This document shows positions 26,090 through 34,062 of a stretch of DNA of 64,000 nucleotides, in pieces. Below the pieces are notes generated by a model. That model worked only from the letters and a program-made list of their open reading frames with translations, was not told the origin of the DNA and did not search any database. A program made the position numbers and the translations under genes. How positions within the stretch are numbered: position 1 is the first letter of the stretch; every line of letters begins with the position of its first letter. This DNA is from UBA8337 sp965221415. Its GTDB lineage: Bacteria; Pseudomonadota; Alphaproteobacteria; RS24. The stretch is from NCBI GenBank assembly GCA_965221415.1, contig OZ244887.1:1054001-1118000 (forward strand), in the 5' to 3' direction.

Positions 26090-27040
26090 TTACGGTTTTC
26101 GCGCCAGTTTCAATTTCTCAAAATCGGCATCCGCATGGTGCGACGAGCGCGTCAGCGGGCTGGCCGACACCATTAAAAATCCTTTCGCCTTGGCCAAAGT
26201 GATATAGCCATCGAACTCATCGGGCGTGACAAAGCGGTCAATCGGGGCATGCTTGCGGCTCGGCTGCAAATACTGCCCAATCGTAATGAAATCAATATTG
26301 GCTGAGCGCATATCATCCATCACTTGCATCACTTCTTCGCGGGTCTCCCCCAGCCCGACCATCATGCCAGATTTGGTGAAAACCTCAGGGTCGAGCTGCT
26401 TGACGCGCTGCAACAAATTCAGCGAATGAAAATACCGCGCCCCCGGACGGATGGATAAATATAAGCGCGGCACGGTTTCTAAATTATGGTTGAACACATC
26501 GGGCTTTGCCGCCACGACGATTTCCAACGCGCCTTCCTTGCGCAAAAAATCGGGCGTGAGGATTTCGACCGTCGTGCGTGGTGCGATGTCGCGAATGGCT
26601 TTAATCGTCTCGGCAAAATGGCGCGCGCCGCCATCGTCTAAATCATCGCGGTCGACGCTGGTAATCACGACATGGCGCAGTCCCAATTTGACCACCGCAT
26701 CGGCGACACGGGCAGGCTCGTCATGGTCAACAGGTAAAGGCACGCCCGTGCTGACATTGCAAAAAGCACAGGCACGCGTACACACATCGCCCAAAATCAT
26801 AAATGTCGCGTGTTTTTCAGACCAGCACTCGCCAATATTGGGACACGCAGCTTCTTCGCACACAGTGACCAGATTATGCTGTTTCACAATCGCTTTGGTT
26901 TCGGCATAAACAGGCGAACCCGATGCTTTGACCCGAAGCCAATCGGGTTTGCGCAAAATCGGCGTATCCAAATTATTGGCTTTTTCTGGATGGCGCGGTT
27001 TTTTCGCCCCCCCCGACAGATTATCAATCACCACGGTCAT
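26090..27040 (-). CDS. lipA: Lipoyl synthase
   Basis: Radical-SAM enzyme that inserts two sulfurs into octanoyl groups on lipoyl domains. 316 residues from the ATG at 27040; a TTG at 27058 is a poorer alternative. Auxiliary cluster ligands are in CEEAACPNIGECW, the radical-SAM motif is CTRACAFCNV, and the C-terminal serine ligand lies in SPLTRSSHHAD. The usual upstream pyruvate dehydrogenase genes are absent: ftsB ends only 44 bases before this start. Confidence 0.96.
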   Translation of the reverse strand: MTVVIDNLSGGAKKPRHPEKANNLDTPILRKPDWLRVKASGSPVYAETKAIVKQHNLVTVCEEAACPNIGECWSEKHATFMILGDVCTRACAFCNVSTGVPLPVDHDEPARVADAVVKLGLRHVVITSVDRDDLDDGGARHFAETIKAIRDIAPRTTVEILTPDFLRKEGALEIVVAAKPDVFNHNLETVPRLYLSIRPGARYFHSLNLLQRVKQLDPEVFTKSGMMVGLGETREEVMQVMDDMRSANIDFITIGQYLQPSRKHAPIDRFVTPDEFDGYITLAKAKGFLMVSASPLTRSSHHADADFEKLKLARKP

Positions 27041-27084
27041 GCTTTCTATATAAGCCAAAACAGCAGCTAATCACAGGGGCTTAA

Positions 27085-27426
27085 TTAATCGTTGATAATC
27101 ACCGTCTCATTGCGCCCTGTCAGCCCGAGCACCACGCGCACGCGCTCGTCTAAAAAATCGAGATCCAGCGACTCATTATCCAAACGGTGGATTTGCATTT
27201 GTAAATTCTGGTTCGTGCTTGTCACCACTTGCAGATGCGCGCGGCGTTCAATTTTATCCGACTGCAAATCAATCCAACTGCGCAGCCCGCGTTCACCTTG
27301 CAAGGCTTGCGTGGTCAATCCGAAAATCGCCAAGAGCAATACAGCCGTCGGCACAAGCCGACGCAACCGCAATGGCTCTTGCCCGACAGTCTGGCTTGAA
27401 AGCCGCGATGTGGTAAAACGAATCAT
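27085..27426 (-). CDS. ftsB: Septum formation initiator protein, FtsB/DivIC family
   Basis: 113-residue bitopic division protein that joins FtsL and FtsQ in activating septal peptidoglycan synthesis. One membrane segment near residues 26-42 (RLVPTAVLLLAIFGL), then a heptad-like coiled-coil region (LQSDKIERRAHLQVV to QMQIHRLDNESLD) and the typical end DERVRVVLGLTGRNETVI. Directly downstream of eno, the standard alphaproteobacterial place. The start overlaps a GAATC site, one of four GANTC sites just upstream. Confidence 0.9.
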   Translation of the reverse strand: MIRFTTSRLSSQTVGQEPLRLRRLVPTAVLLLAIFGLTTQALQGERGLRSWIDLQSDKIERRAHLQVVTSTNQNLQMQIHRLDNESLDLDFLDERVRVVLGLTGRNETVIIND

Positions 27427-27476
27427 GCGCCGACCGAATCACGATTTGATTCGTTCGGTCAAGCGCAAAGTGATTC
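27420..27476. promoter_or_regulatory. Cluster of four GANTC sites upstream of ftsB
   Basis: GANTC, the target of the alphaproteobacterial cell-cycle methylase CcrM, occurs at 27420-27424, 27436-27440, 27448-27452 and 27472-27476. Two of them form the arms of an inverted repeat (GAATCA and TGATTC at 27436-27452). Random expectation is about one site per 256 bases. Confidence 0.6.
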
Positions 27477-27482
27477 GCTCGC

Positions 27483-28757
27483 TTATTTTAGGATGCTTTT
27501 TCCCGGGTAAATCGCATTGTCACCGAGTACTTCTTCGATGCGCATAAGCTGATTATATTTCGCCAAGCGGTCGGAGCGCGCCAATGAGCCAGTTTTAATC
27601 TGACCGCAATTCAGCGCCACGGCGAGGTCGGCAATCGTTGTGTCCTCGGTTTCGCCCGAGCGATGCGACATAACCGATGTGTAACTCGCCTTATGCGCCA
27701 TCTCGACGGCCTGCATGGTTTCTGACACAGTGCCAATCTGGTTGACTTTGACCAGAATAGAATTGGCCACGCCCTTGTCGATGCCCTCGGCGAGGCGCGT
27801 TGGATTGGTGGCGAACACATCATCGCCCACCAGTTGAACATCGCCGCCAAGCATATCGGTGAATAGCTTCCAGCCATGCCAATCATTTTCACCCATGCCG
27901 TCTTCAATCGAGATAATCGGGAAGCGGTCGCATAAACTGGCCCAATAGTAAATCAGCTCACCCACATCGAGCTTCCTGCCTTCCCCCGCCAAATGATACA
28001 TCTTGCCTTTATGAAACTCGGTCGCAGCCGCATCAAGTGCCAGATAAATATCTTCGCCCGCCTTATAGCCCGCCTTCTTAATCGCTTTCATGATGAACCC
28101 AAGCGCGTCTTCGGTAGAGGCAATGTTCGGCGCAAAACCACCCTCATCGCCCACACCCGTCGACAGCCCATCATCGCTTAACAGACCTTTGAGCGTATGG
28201 AATACTTCCGCGCCCATCCGCACCGCCTCGCGGAAACTGGTCGCCGATACGGGCATAATCATAAACTCTTGCACATCAATCGGATTGTCAGCATGCGCCC
28301 CGCCATTGATGATATTCATCATCGGCACCGGCAATGTGCGCGCATTGGCACCGCCAATATAACGCCATAAAGGCAAGTCCTGCGATTGCGCCGCCGCTTT
28401 GGCAATCGCCATCGACACACCCAGAATCGCATTCGCACCGAGGCGCGCTTTATTATCCGTGCCGTCGAGCATCAACATGGTTTGGTCAATATGCAACTGG
28501 TCGATGGCGTCAAATCCGCAAAGCGCGGAGAAAATCTCGCCATTCACCGCATCGACCGCGTTTTGCACGCCTTTGCCATGATAGCGTTTTTTATCGCCAT
28601 CGCGCAGCTCAACGGCTTCATGCTGCCCCGTCGATGCCCCCGATGGCACGGCGGCACGGCCAAAGCTACCATCCTCTAGCACCACATCGACCTCAACGGT
28701 TGGATTGCCGCGACTATCGAGGATTTCGCGTCCAATAATATCAAAAATGGCGGTCAT
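27483..28757 (-). CDS. eno: Enolase
   Basis: Glycolytic enzyme that interconverts 2-phosphoglycerate and phosphoenolpyruvate. 424 residues from the ATG at 28757 with CGAGGG upstream; a further upstream start would add nine unlikely residues. Motifs: REILDSRGNPTVEVDV, PSGASTGQHEAVELRD, the metal ligand region SIEDGMGENDW, the catalytic Lys in ILVKVNQIGT, and MSHRSGETEDTTIADLAV. Followed by ftsB. Divergent from queC across about 97 bases containing both promoters. Confidence 0.97.
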   Translation of the reverse strand: MTAIFDIIGREILDSRGNPTVEVDVVLEDGSFGRAAVPSGASTGQHEAVELRDGDKKRYHGKGVQNAVDAVNGEIFSALCGFDAIDQLHIDQTMLMLDGTDNKARLGANAILGVSMAIAKAAAQSQDLPLWRYIGGANARTLPVPMMNIINGGAHADNPIDVQEFMIMPVSATSFREAVRMGAEVFHTLKGLLSDDGLSTGVGDEGGFAPNIASTEDALGFIMKAIKKAGYKAGEDIYLALDAAATEFHKGKMYHLAGEGRKLDVGELIYYWASLCDRFPIISIEDGMGENDWHGWKLFTDMLGGDVQLVGDDVFATNPTRLAEGIDKGVANSILVKVNQIGTVSETMQAVEMAHKASYTSVMSHRSGETEDTTIADLAVALNCGQIKTGSLARSDRLAKYNQLMRIEEVLGDNAIYPGKSILK

Positions 28758-28779
28758 TGCGCCCTCGCTTTCTGCGCTT

Positions 28780-28808
28780 GTCATAACGCGAATTTATTGA
28801 TTGTGCAA
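28780..28808 (-). promoter_or_regulatory. Probable eno promoter
   Basis: On the minus strand TTGCAC (28808-28803), a 17-base spacer and TATGAC (28785-28780) resemble a sigma-70 promoter, with a start about 15 bases upstream of the enolase ATG. Four of six positions match in each hexamer, so confidence is moderate. Confidence 0.4.
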
Positions 28809-28819
28809 CTTGGCAGAAC

Positions 28820-28848
28820 TTGACGTAACCGCAAGAGTTCGGTCTAAG
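28820..28848 (+). promoter_or_regulatory. Probable queC promoter, possibly leaderless
   Basis: TTGACG (28820-28825), 17 bases, TCTAAG (28843-28848). The predicted start about seven bases later falls on the A of the queC ATG (28855), and no ribosome site precedes that ATG, so a leaderless mRNA is plausible. Confidence 0.4.
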
Positions 28849-28854
28849 ACGGTT

Positions 28855-29556
28855 ATGACAGCACAAAAATCAGCACTGGTTTTGTTTTCTGGTGGTCAGG
28901 ACTCGACCGCTTGCCTCGCTTATGCGCTCGCCGAGTTCACCCATGTCGAAACGCTGGGGTTTGATTATGGCCAGACGCACAAGATTGAGCTGACGTGTCG
29001 CGATGCTCTGCGGCGCGAGATGGCCAAAATGGATGATTGGGGCGCGCGGCTCGGCGATGACCACACGCTCACCCTGCCCGCGCTGGCCGAGATTGGCGGC
29101 ACGGCGCTCATCGGGGGTGGCGAGATAAAAATGCGCGAGAATAATTTGCCCTCGACTTTTGTCCCCGGCCGCAATTTATTGTTTCTGACTTATGGCGCGG
29201 CCTTGGCGTATCGACGCGGACTCGACGTACTGGTCGGCGGCATGTGCGAGACCGATTATTCTGGCTATCCCGATTGCCGCCGCGACACATTAGACGCGCT
29301 CGCGACCGCCCTTCGCCTCGGCATGGAGGCTGACATCACCATCGACACCCCCCTGATGAATATCGACAAGGCGGGGACATGGGCGTTGGCGCATCAGTTG
29401 GGCGGCGATGCTTTGATTGACCTGACCATTGAACACAGCCATACATGCTATCGAGGCGAGCGTTCGCACAAGCATCCATGGGGATATGGGTGTGGCGACT
29501 GCCCAGCTTGCGCGTTGCGCGCGGCGGGCTATAAAAAATGGAGCGCCCCCCAATGA
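28855..29556 (+). CDS. queC: 7-cyano-7-deazaguanine (preQ0) synthase QueC
   Basis: Converts 7-carboxy-7-deazaguanine to preQ0 using ATP and ammonia, in queuosine synthesis for tRNA wobble position 34. 233 residues. P-loop LFSGGQDSTACLAYAL near the start. Zinc-site cysteines at the C-terminus in CYRGERSHKHPWGYGCGDCPACALR, where the Cys spacing is typical. The ATG at 28855 has no Shine-Dalgarno sequence. Its stop overlaps the queE start (ATGA), and the operon runs queC-queE-queD-queF. Confidence 0.95.
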   Translation: MTAQKSALVLFSGGQDSTACLAYALAEFTHVETLGFDYGQTHKIELTCRDALRREMAKMDDWGARLGDDHTLTLPALAEIGGTALIGGGEIKMRENNLPSTFVPGRNLLFLTYGAALAYRRGLDVLVGGMCETDYSGYPDCRRDTLDALATALRLGMEADITIDTPLMNIDKAGTWALAHQLGGDALIDLTIEHSHTCYRGERSHKHPWGYGCGDCPACALRAAGYKKWSAPQ

Positions 29557-30212
29557 CCCATAAAGTGACCTATAGCGTGAAGGAAATGTTTTTCACCCTG
29601 CAAGGCGAAGGCGCACAAAGCGGACGGCCTGCGGTATTTTGTCGGTTTGCGGGATGCAACCTCTGGTCAGGCCTCGAGCGCGACCGCGCCACGGCGCAAT
29701 GCACATTTTGCGATACTGATTTTGTCGGCACAGATGGCCAGAACGGTGGCAAGTTTGCCGATGCAGACAGTTTAGCCGACGCGATTTTTGCTCTATGGCC
29801 AGAAGACCCCGTGGGCGCGGATGCCTATGTTGTGTTCACCGGCGGCGAGCCGTGCCTGCAACTCAATACGCCTCTGCTCGAAGCTTTGGCCGCCAAAGGT
29901 TTTGAATGTGCGATTGAGACCAATGGCACGCTCGATGTGCCGCAAGGCGTTGACTGGATTTGCGTCAGCCCCAAGCCGCAATCGACGCTCAAACAGACGC
30001 GGGGACACGAGCTGAAATTTGTCTATCCGCAGGATGATTTATCGCCCGACCAATTCGCCGAGATGGATTTTGAGCATTTTTATTTGCAGCCCCTAGACAC
30101 AGGCGAGGCTGAAACAAGTTGGCATAATATCCAAGCTGCCATTGCCTATTGCTTGCAGCATCCGCAATGGCGGCTGAGTTTGCAGACGCATAAAATCGTC
30201 GGGCTTGATTAA
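29553..30212 (+). CDS. queE: 7-carboxy-7-deazaguanine synthase QueE
   Basis: Radical-SAM enzyme that contracts 6-carboxytetrahydropterin to 7-carboxy-7-deazaguanine. 219 residues. The cluster motif is the expanded form C-x14-CxxC (CNLWSG to QCTFCDTDF), as in the E. coli-type enzymes; TLQGEGAQSGRPAVF precedes it and VFTGGEPCLQL is the SAM/Mg region. Coupled to queC by a 4-base overlap. Confidence 0.95.
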   Translation: MTHKVTYSVKEMFFTLQGEGAQSGRPAVFCRFAGCNLWSGLERDRATAQCTFCDTDFVGTDGQNGGKFADADSLADAIFALWPEDPVGADAYVVFTGGEPCLQLNTPLLEALAAKGFECAIETNGTLDVPQGVDWICVSPKPQSTLKQTRGHELKFVYPQDDLSPDQFAEMDFEHFYLQPLDTGEAETSWHNIQAAIAYCLQHPQWRLSLQTHKIVGLD

Positions 30213-30253
30213 GCAGAATTGACCAGATTCATCTAATCGGGCATAAGCGGGGC

Positions 30254-30622
30254 ATGAAATTATCGCGCGAGTTCACTTTTGATGCTGCCCACAGCCTCGG
30301 TCATTATCCGACAGGCCACGCCAATACGCGTGTGCATGGGCATAGCTTTCGCGCGCGCGTGACTGTCGAAGGCCTGCCCGATGCAAATGGACAAATTGTT
30401 GACCTAGAAGAAATGGGCAATCTGCTCGACGATTTACGCACCCGCCTCGACCATCAAATGCTCAACGAAATCGACGGGCTAGAGCAACCGACATTGGAAA
30501 ATCTGTGCCTGTGGATTTGGCAGAGCTTGCAGGCGCATCTGCCACAGATTTGCGCCGTCGAAGTGTTCCGCGATAGCCTCGGTCAATCATGCCTGTATCA
30601 AGGAAGCCAACATGTCCACTAA
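30254..30622 (+). CDS. queD: QueD-family 6-carboxytetrahydropterin synthase, catalytic Cys replaced by Asn
   Basis: 122-residue member of the 6-pyruvoyl-tetrahydropterin synthase fold. Zinc ligands are present: H13 (FDAAHS), H28 and H30 (VHGHS). The Asp-His dyad is present in LDHQMLNE and the substrate Glu in VEVFRDS. However, where E. coli QueD has GHKCGR with the catalytic Cys27, this protein reads GHANTR, with Asn24 at that position (codon AAT). The queC, queE and queF neighbours argue that it still serves queuosine synthesis. Weak GGGGC site before the start. Confidence 0.88.
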   Translation: MKLSREFTFDAAHSLGHYPTGHANTRVHGHSFRARVTVEGLPDANGQIVDLEEMGNLLDDLRTRLDHQMLNEIDGLEQPTLENLCLWIWQSLQAHLPQICAVEVFRDSLGQSCLYQGSQHVH

Positions 30623-31079
30623 ACCCAGCGACACAAAAGGCACGACCATGCTCGGTCAACAAACCGCCCTGCCCGCCAGTCCCGACGAGGCGGTGCTCGA
30701 TGCTGTGGCGAACCCGCATCGCGATGTCGATTATGTGGCGCGTTTCGCCGTGCCTGAGTTCACCTCAATTTGCCCCGTGACGGGTCAGCCCGATTTCGCG
30801 CATCTCGTGATTGATTATGTGCCGGACGCCTATTTGGTTGAGAGCAAAAGCTTTAAGCTGTTTATGGCGAGCTTTCGCAATCATGGGGCTTTCCACGAGG
30901 ATTGCACGCTGATGGTCGCCAAGCGGCTCATCGCGTGTATGCAACCAAAATGGCTGCGCATTGGTGGCTATTGGTATCCGCGCGGCGGTATTCCGATTGA
31001 TGTTTTTTGGCAAAGCACCGAGCCACCGACAGGTCTTTTTATTCCCGACCAAGGCGTGCCGCCCTATCGTGGCCGCTAA
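30612..31079 (+). CDS. queF: NADPH-dependent preQ0 reductase QueF
   Basis: Reduces the nitrile of preQ0 to preQ1 amine, the last step before tRNA insertion. 155 residues, the short unimodular form. The active-site Cys54 lies in FTSICPVTGQPDF, the NADPH-side ESKSFKLF follows, and the Glu/His motif is in NHGAFHEDC. AGGAAG precedes the start, which overlaps queD by 11 bases. Its stop overlaps the stop of convergent kdsA. Confidence 0.95.
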   Translation: MSTKPSDTKGTTMLGQQTALPASPDEAVLDAVANPHRDVDYVARFAVPEFTSICPVTGQPDFAHLVIDYVPDAYLVESKSFKLFMASFRNHGAFHEDCTLMVAKRLIACMQPKWLRIGGYWYPRGGIPIDVFWQSTEPPTGLFIPDQGVPPYRGR

Positions 31080-31924
31080 TGGACGGCTGCGTGTAACGCT
31101 TTTAATGTGGTGAGAAGCCCGCGTGCTTCGTCAAGCGGCAAGCAGCTTGGCGCATCGCATAATGCCTCATCGGGGCGCGGGTGAAACTCAAGGAATATGC
31201 CATTCGCCCCCGCCGCCACAGCCGCTTTCGCCAATACCGCAACGCCATCACGCCGCCCGCCCGTACTCGCCCCTTCGGTACGCGGGTCAGCACCGGGCAA
31301 TTGCACCGCATGGGTCGCATCCATCGTCACTGGAACCCCCAGTTTTTTCATCTCAGCAACCCCCAACATATCGACCACAAGATTATTATAGCCAAAACTC
31401 GTGCCGCGATCGCACAGGATAAGCTGAATATCGGGTGCCGCCTCGCGCGCTTTCGAGACAATGTTAGCACAATCCCACGGCGCGAGAAATTGCGCCTTTT
31501 TCGCATGAAGCCAACCGCCACGCTTGGCCACCGCTTTTGCCGTCGCTACCACCAAATCGGTTTGGCGCACCAAAAACGCAGGCACTTGCACCACTTCGGC
31601 GACATCCGCCACGGCTTCGGCTTGCTGCGCCTCGTGCAAATCCGTCACGATGGGAACGCCGTGCTTGGCTTTTACCGCCGCGAGCATCGCAAGGCCTGCG
31701 TCTAGCCCAACACCGCGATAGCTTTTTACCGACGAGCGATTGGCTTTGTCCCAACTGGCTTTAAAAATATACGGCACGTCGAGACTGTCGCAAATCGCCT
31801 TCAGCTCCGCGCAGACTTCCTGCGCCAAGCCTTCATCTTCCAACACGTTCAGCCCCGCCATGACGACCAATTTTTCGCCATCGCCAATCGAGATGCCATA
31901 ATCTTTTAAGCTGAGAATATCCAT
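31076..31924 (-). CDS. kdsA: 3-deoxy-8-phosphooctulonate (KDO-8-phosphate) synthase
   Basis: Condenses arabinose 5-phosphate with phosphoenolpyruvate to make KDO-8-phosphate for lipopolysaccharide. 282 residues from the ATG at 31924 (AGGA upstream). Motifs: KASWDKANRSS, GVPIVTDLHEAQQ, KKAQFLAPWD, the CDRGTSFGY segment and DATHAVQLPGAD. The NxxC-type metal Cys question is not resolved by eye. Follows pyrG with a 12-base gap; this is the usual alphaproteobacterial pyrG-kdsA order. Confidence 0.95.
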   Translation of the reverse strand: MDILSLKDYGISIGDGEKLVVMAGLNVLEDEGLAQEVCAELKAICDSLDVPYIFKASWDKANRSSVKSYRGVGLDAGLAMLAAVKAKHGVPIVTDLHEAQQAEAVADVAEVVQVPAFLVRQTDLVVATAKAVAKRGGWLHAKKAQFLAPWDCANIVSKAREAAPDIQLILCDRGTSFGYNNLVVDMLGVAEMKKLGVPVTMDATHAVQLPGADPRTEGASTGGRRDGVAVLAKAAVAAGANGIFLEFHPRPDEALCDAPSCLPLDEARGLLTTLKALHAAVH

Positions 31925-31936
31925 TTTCAAATCCTA

Positions 31937-33565
31937 CTACACCAAACGACTTTGTGCGAGAGCCGCTTCAATAAATGACCCGAAAAGCGGATGCGGCGCA
32001 AACGGGCGCGATTTTAACTCTGGGTGAAATTGTACGCCAATATACCAAGGATGGTCGGTTATTTCGACAATTTCGGGCAGCACACCATCTGGCGACACGC
32101 CCGAGAAAATCAGTCCTTCCGCTTCCAGTGCGTCGCGGTATTCCATATTGACTTCATAGCGATGACGGTGGCGTTCAGAAATCACCCGCGTGCCATAAAT
32201 CTCTTCAACCCGACTGCCTTGTTTCAGATACGCCTCAAATGCACCAAGGCGCATCGTGCCGCCCAAATCGCCATCAATGCCGCGCTTTTCAAGCACATTG
32301 CCAGACGCCCATTCCGTCATCAGGCCAACGATATTTGTCCCCGTCAGGCCAAACTCGCTCGATGTCGCATCGCGAATCCCGACCATATTGCGGGCTGCCT
32401 CTAGCACAGCCATTTGCATACCAAAGCAGATGCCAAAATACGGCACATTGCGGGTGCGCGCAAAATTAGCGGCGGCGATTTTGCCCTCAGCGCCACGCTC
32501 GCCAAATCCGCCCGGCACTAAAATACCGTTCACCTTTTCGAGATAGACGGCGGCATCTTCTTGTTCAAAAACCTGCGCGTCCATCCACTCAAGATTGACC
32601 GCGACATTATTATCAATGCCGCCATGTTGGAGGCTCTCAATCAGCGATTTATACGCATCTTTCAACTCGGTATATTTGCCCACAACGGCAATCGTGACTT
32701 CCCCCTCTGGTTTCGTCACCGAGGCGACAATATCATCCCAAACGCTCAAATCGGGCGCGGGCGCATCGCCAATGCCAAACGCCGATAGCACCTGCGTATC
32801 CAACCCTTCGCGGTGATACGCATGCGGCACGGCGTAAATGCTGCCGACATCCTGCGCTTCGATAACCGCGCTTTCGGGCACATTACAAAACAGCCCGATT
32901 TTACGCTTCTCGCTTTCTGGAATCGGACGGTCGCAGCGACACAGCAAAATATCTGGTTGAATACCGATAGAGCGCAGCTCCTTTACCGAATGCTGCGTCG
33001 GCTTGGTTTTCATTTCGCCGGCGGCGGGGATATAGGGCAGCAGCGTGAGATGCACAAACACCGACTGACCCCGCCCCAAATCATTACTCAACTGGCGAAT
33101 GGCCTCAAAAAACGGCAAAGCCTCGATATCACCGACCGTGCCGCCAATCTCGCACAGCACAAAATCGACATCGTCGACATCGGTCTGGATGAAATTTTTA
33201 ATCGCGTCGGTCACATGCGGAATAACCTGCACCGTGCCACCGAGATAATCGCCGCGCCGTTCTTTCGCAAGAATATCGCGATACAACTGCCCTGTCGTGA
33301 CGTTATCACCGCGCGAGGCAGGCACACCCGTAAACCGTTCATAATGGCCGAGGTCGAGGTCGGTCTCTGCGCCATCATCGGTCACATAGACTTCGCCGTG
33401 CTGATAGGGTGACATCGTGCCGGGGTCGACATTGAGATAGGGGTCGAGTTTTCGCAAACGCACCTTATAACCGCGCGCCTGAAGCAAAGCCCCCAATGCT
33501 GCGGATGCAAGCCCTTTACCAAGTGAGGAAACCACGCCGCCAGTAATGAAGATATATCGCACCAT
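31937..33565 (-). CDS. pyrG: CTP synthase
   Basis: Makes CTP from UTP, ATP and glutamine. 542 residues. N-terminal amidoligase domain with FITGGVVSSLGKGL and GTVGDIEALPF. C-terminal class I glutamine amidotransferase with the nucleophile Cys in FGICFGMQMAV, and His/Glu in GVQFHPELKSRPF. The start ATG has no strong ribosome site. The 90-base gap towards secG contains an unusual inverted repeat with four GANTC sites. Confidence 0.97.
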   Translation of the reverse strand: MVRYIFITGGVVSSLGKGLASAALGALLQARGYKVRLRKLDPYLNVDPGTMSPYQHGEVYVTDDGAETDLDLGHYERFTGVPASRGDNVTTGQLYRDILAKERRGDYLGGTVQVIPHVTDAIKNFIQTDVDDVDFVLCEIGGTVGDIEALPFFEAIRQLSNDLGRGQSVFVHLTLLPYIPAAGEMKTKPTQHSVKELRSIGIQPDILLCRCDRPIPESEKRKIGLFCNVPESAVIEAQDVGSIYAVPHAYHREGLDTQVLSAFGIGDAPAPDLSVWDDIVASVTKPEGEVTIAVVGKYTELKDAYKSLIESLQHGGIDNNVAVNLEWMDAQVFEQEDAAVYLEKVNGILVPGGFGERGAEGKIAAANFARTRNVPYFGICFGMQMAVLEAARNMVGIRDATSSEFGLTGTNIVGLMTEWASGNVLEKRGIDGDLGGTMRLGAFEAYLKQGSRVEEIYGTRVISERHRHRYEVNMEYRDALEAEGLIFSGVSPDGVLPEIVEITDHPWYIGVQFHPELKSRPFAPHPLFGSFIEAALAQSRLV

Positions 33566-33591
33566 GGGTGTTCAACTTAAATAAACAAAAC

Positions 33592-33631
33592 GATTCGCGC
33601 GAGTCGAAAATGAGTCGCGCGTGTGCGAATC
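33592..33631. promoter_or_regulatory. Inverted repeat carrying four GANTC sites between secG and pyrG
   Basis: GANTC occurs at 33592-33596, 33601-33605, 33612-33616 and 33627-33631. The same stretch is an inverted repeat: GCGCGA (33597-33602) with TCGCGC (33615-33620) inside, GATTC and GAATC outside. It may be a terminator-like hairpin for secG or a methylation-sensitive control region for pyrG. Confidence 0.55.
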
Positions 33632-33655
33632 ATTCACTTGCGCACAGATGTTTTA

Positions 33656-33994
33656 TTATTCGGGTGTTGGCAAATCCAAATCGGGCAGAATAGGCGCAGG
33701 GGCAAGCACGCCACCTGGCGTTCGGCCATTCGGGTCGACCACGCCATCCAAAACCGATGCCCGATTTTGCGTCGTGCCGACCACTGTCAGCGCAATCGAT
33801 GTGAGAAAAAATATGCCCGCCAAAATCGCCGTCGCACGGGTCAGCGCATTGCCGAGACCGCGCGCGCTCATCATGCCATCGCCGCCACCGCCGCCGCCAA
33901 TGCCCAACGCGCCGCCTTCAGAGCGTTGCAACAGCACCAGAACAATCATCGCCAGTGCGACCATCAAATGAACAACCAAAAGAACGGTAGTCAT
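33656..33994 (-). CDS. secG: Preprotein translocase subunit SecG
   Basis: Small inner-membrane subunit of the SecYEG translocon. 112 residues with two membrane segments, about 4-22 (VVHLMVALAMIVLVLL) and 53-73 (AILAGIFFLTSIALTVV). The cytoplasmic loop has the family sequence QRSEGGALGIGGG and SARGLGNALTRAT. Proline-rich C-terminus. Ribosome site TAGGAGAG. It lies between tpiA and pyrG, as in other alphaproteobacteria. Confidence 0.94.
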   Translation of the reverse strand: MTTVLLVVHLMVALAMIVLVLLQRSEGGALGIGGGGGGDGMMSARGLGNALTRATAILAGIFFLTSIALTVVGTTQNRASVLDGVVDPNGRTPGGVLAPAPILPDLDLPTPE

Positions 33995-34062
33995 GCTTCT
34001 CTCCTAAACTCATTACGGGGCGGTATAGCGTGTTTGGCTGACAATGGGAAGCCCGCAATGCC

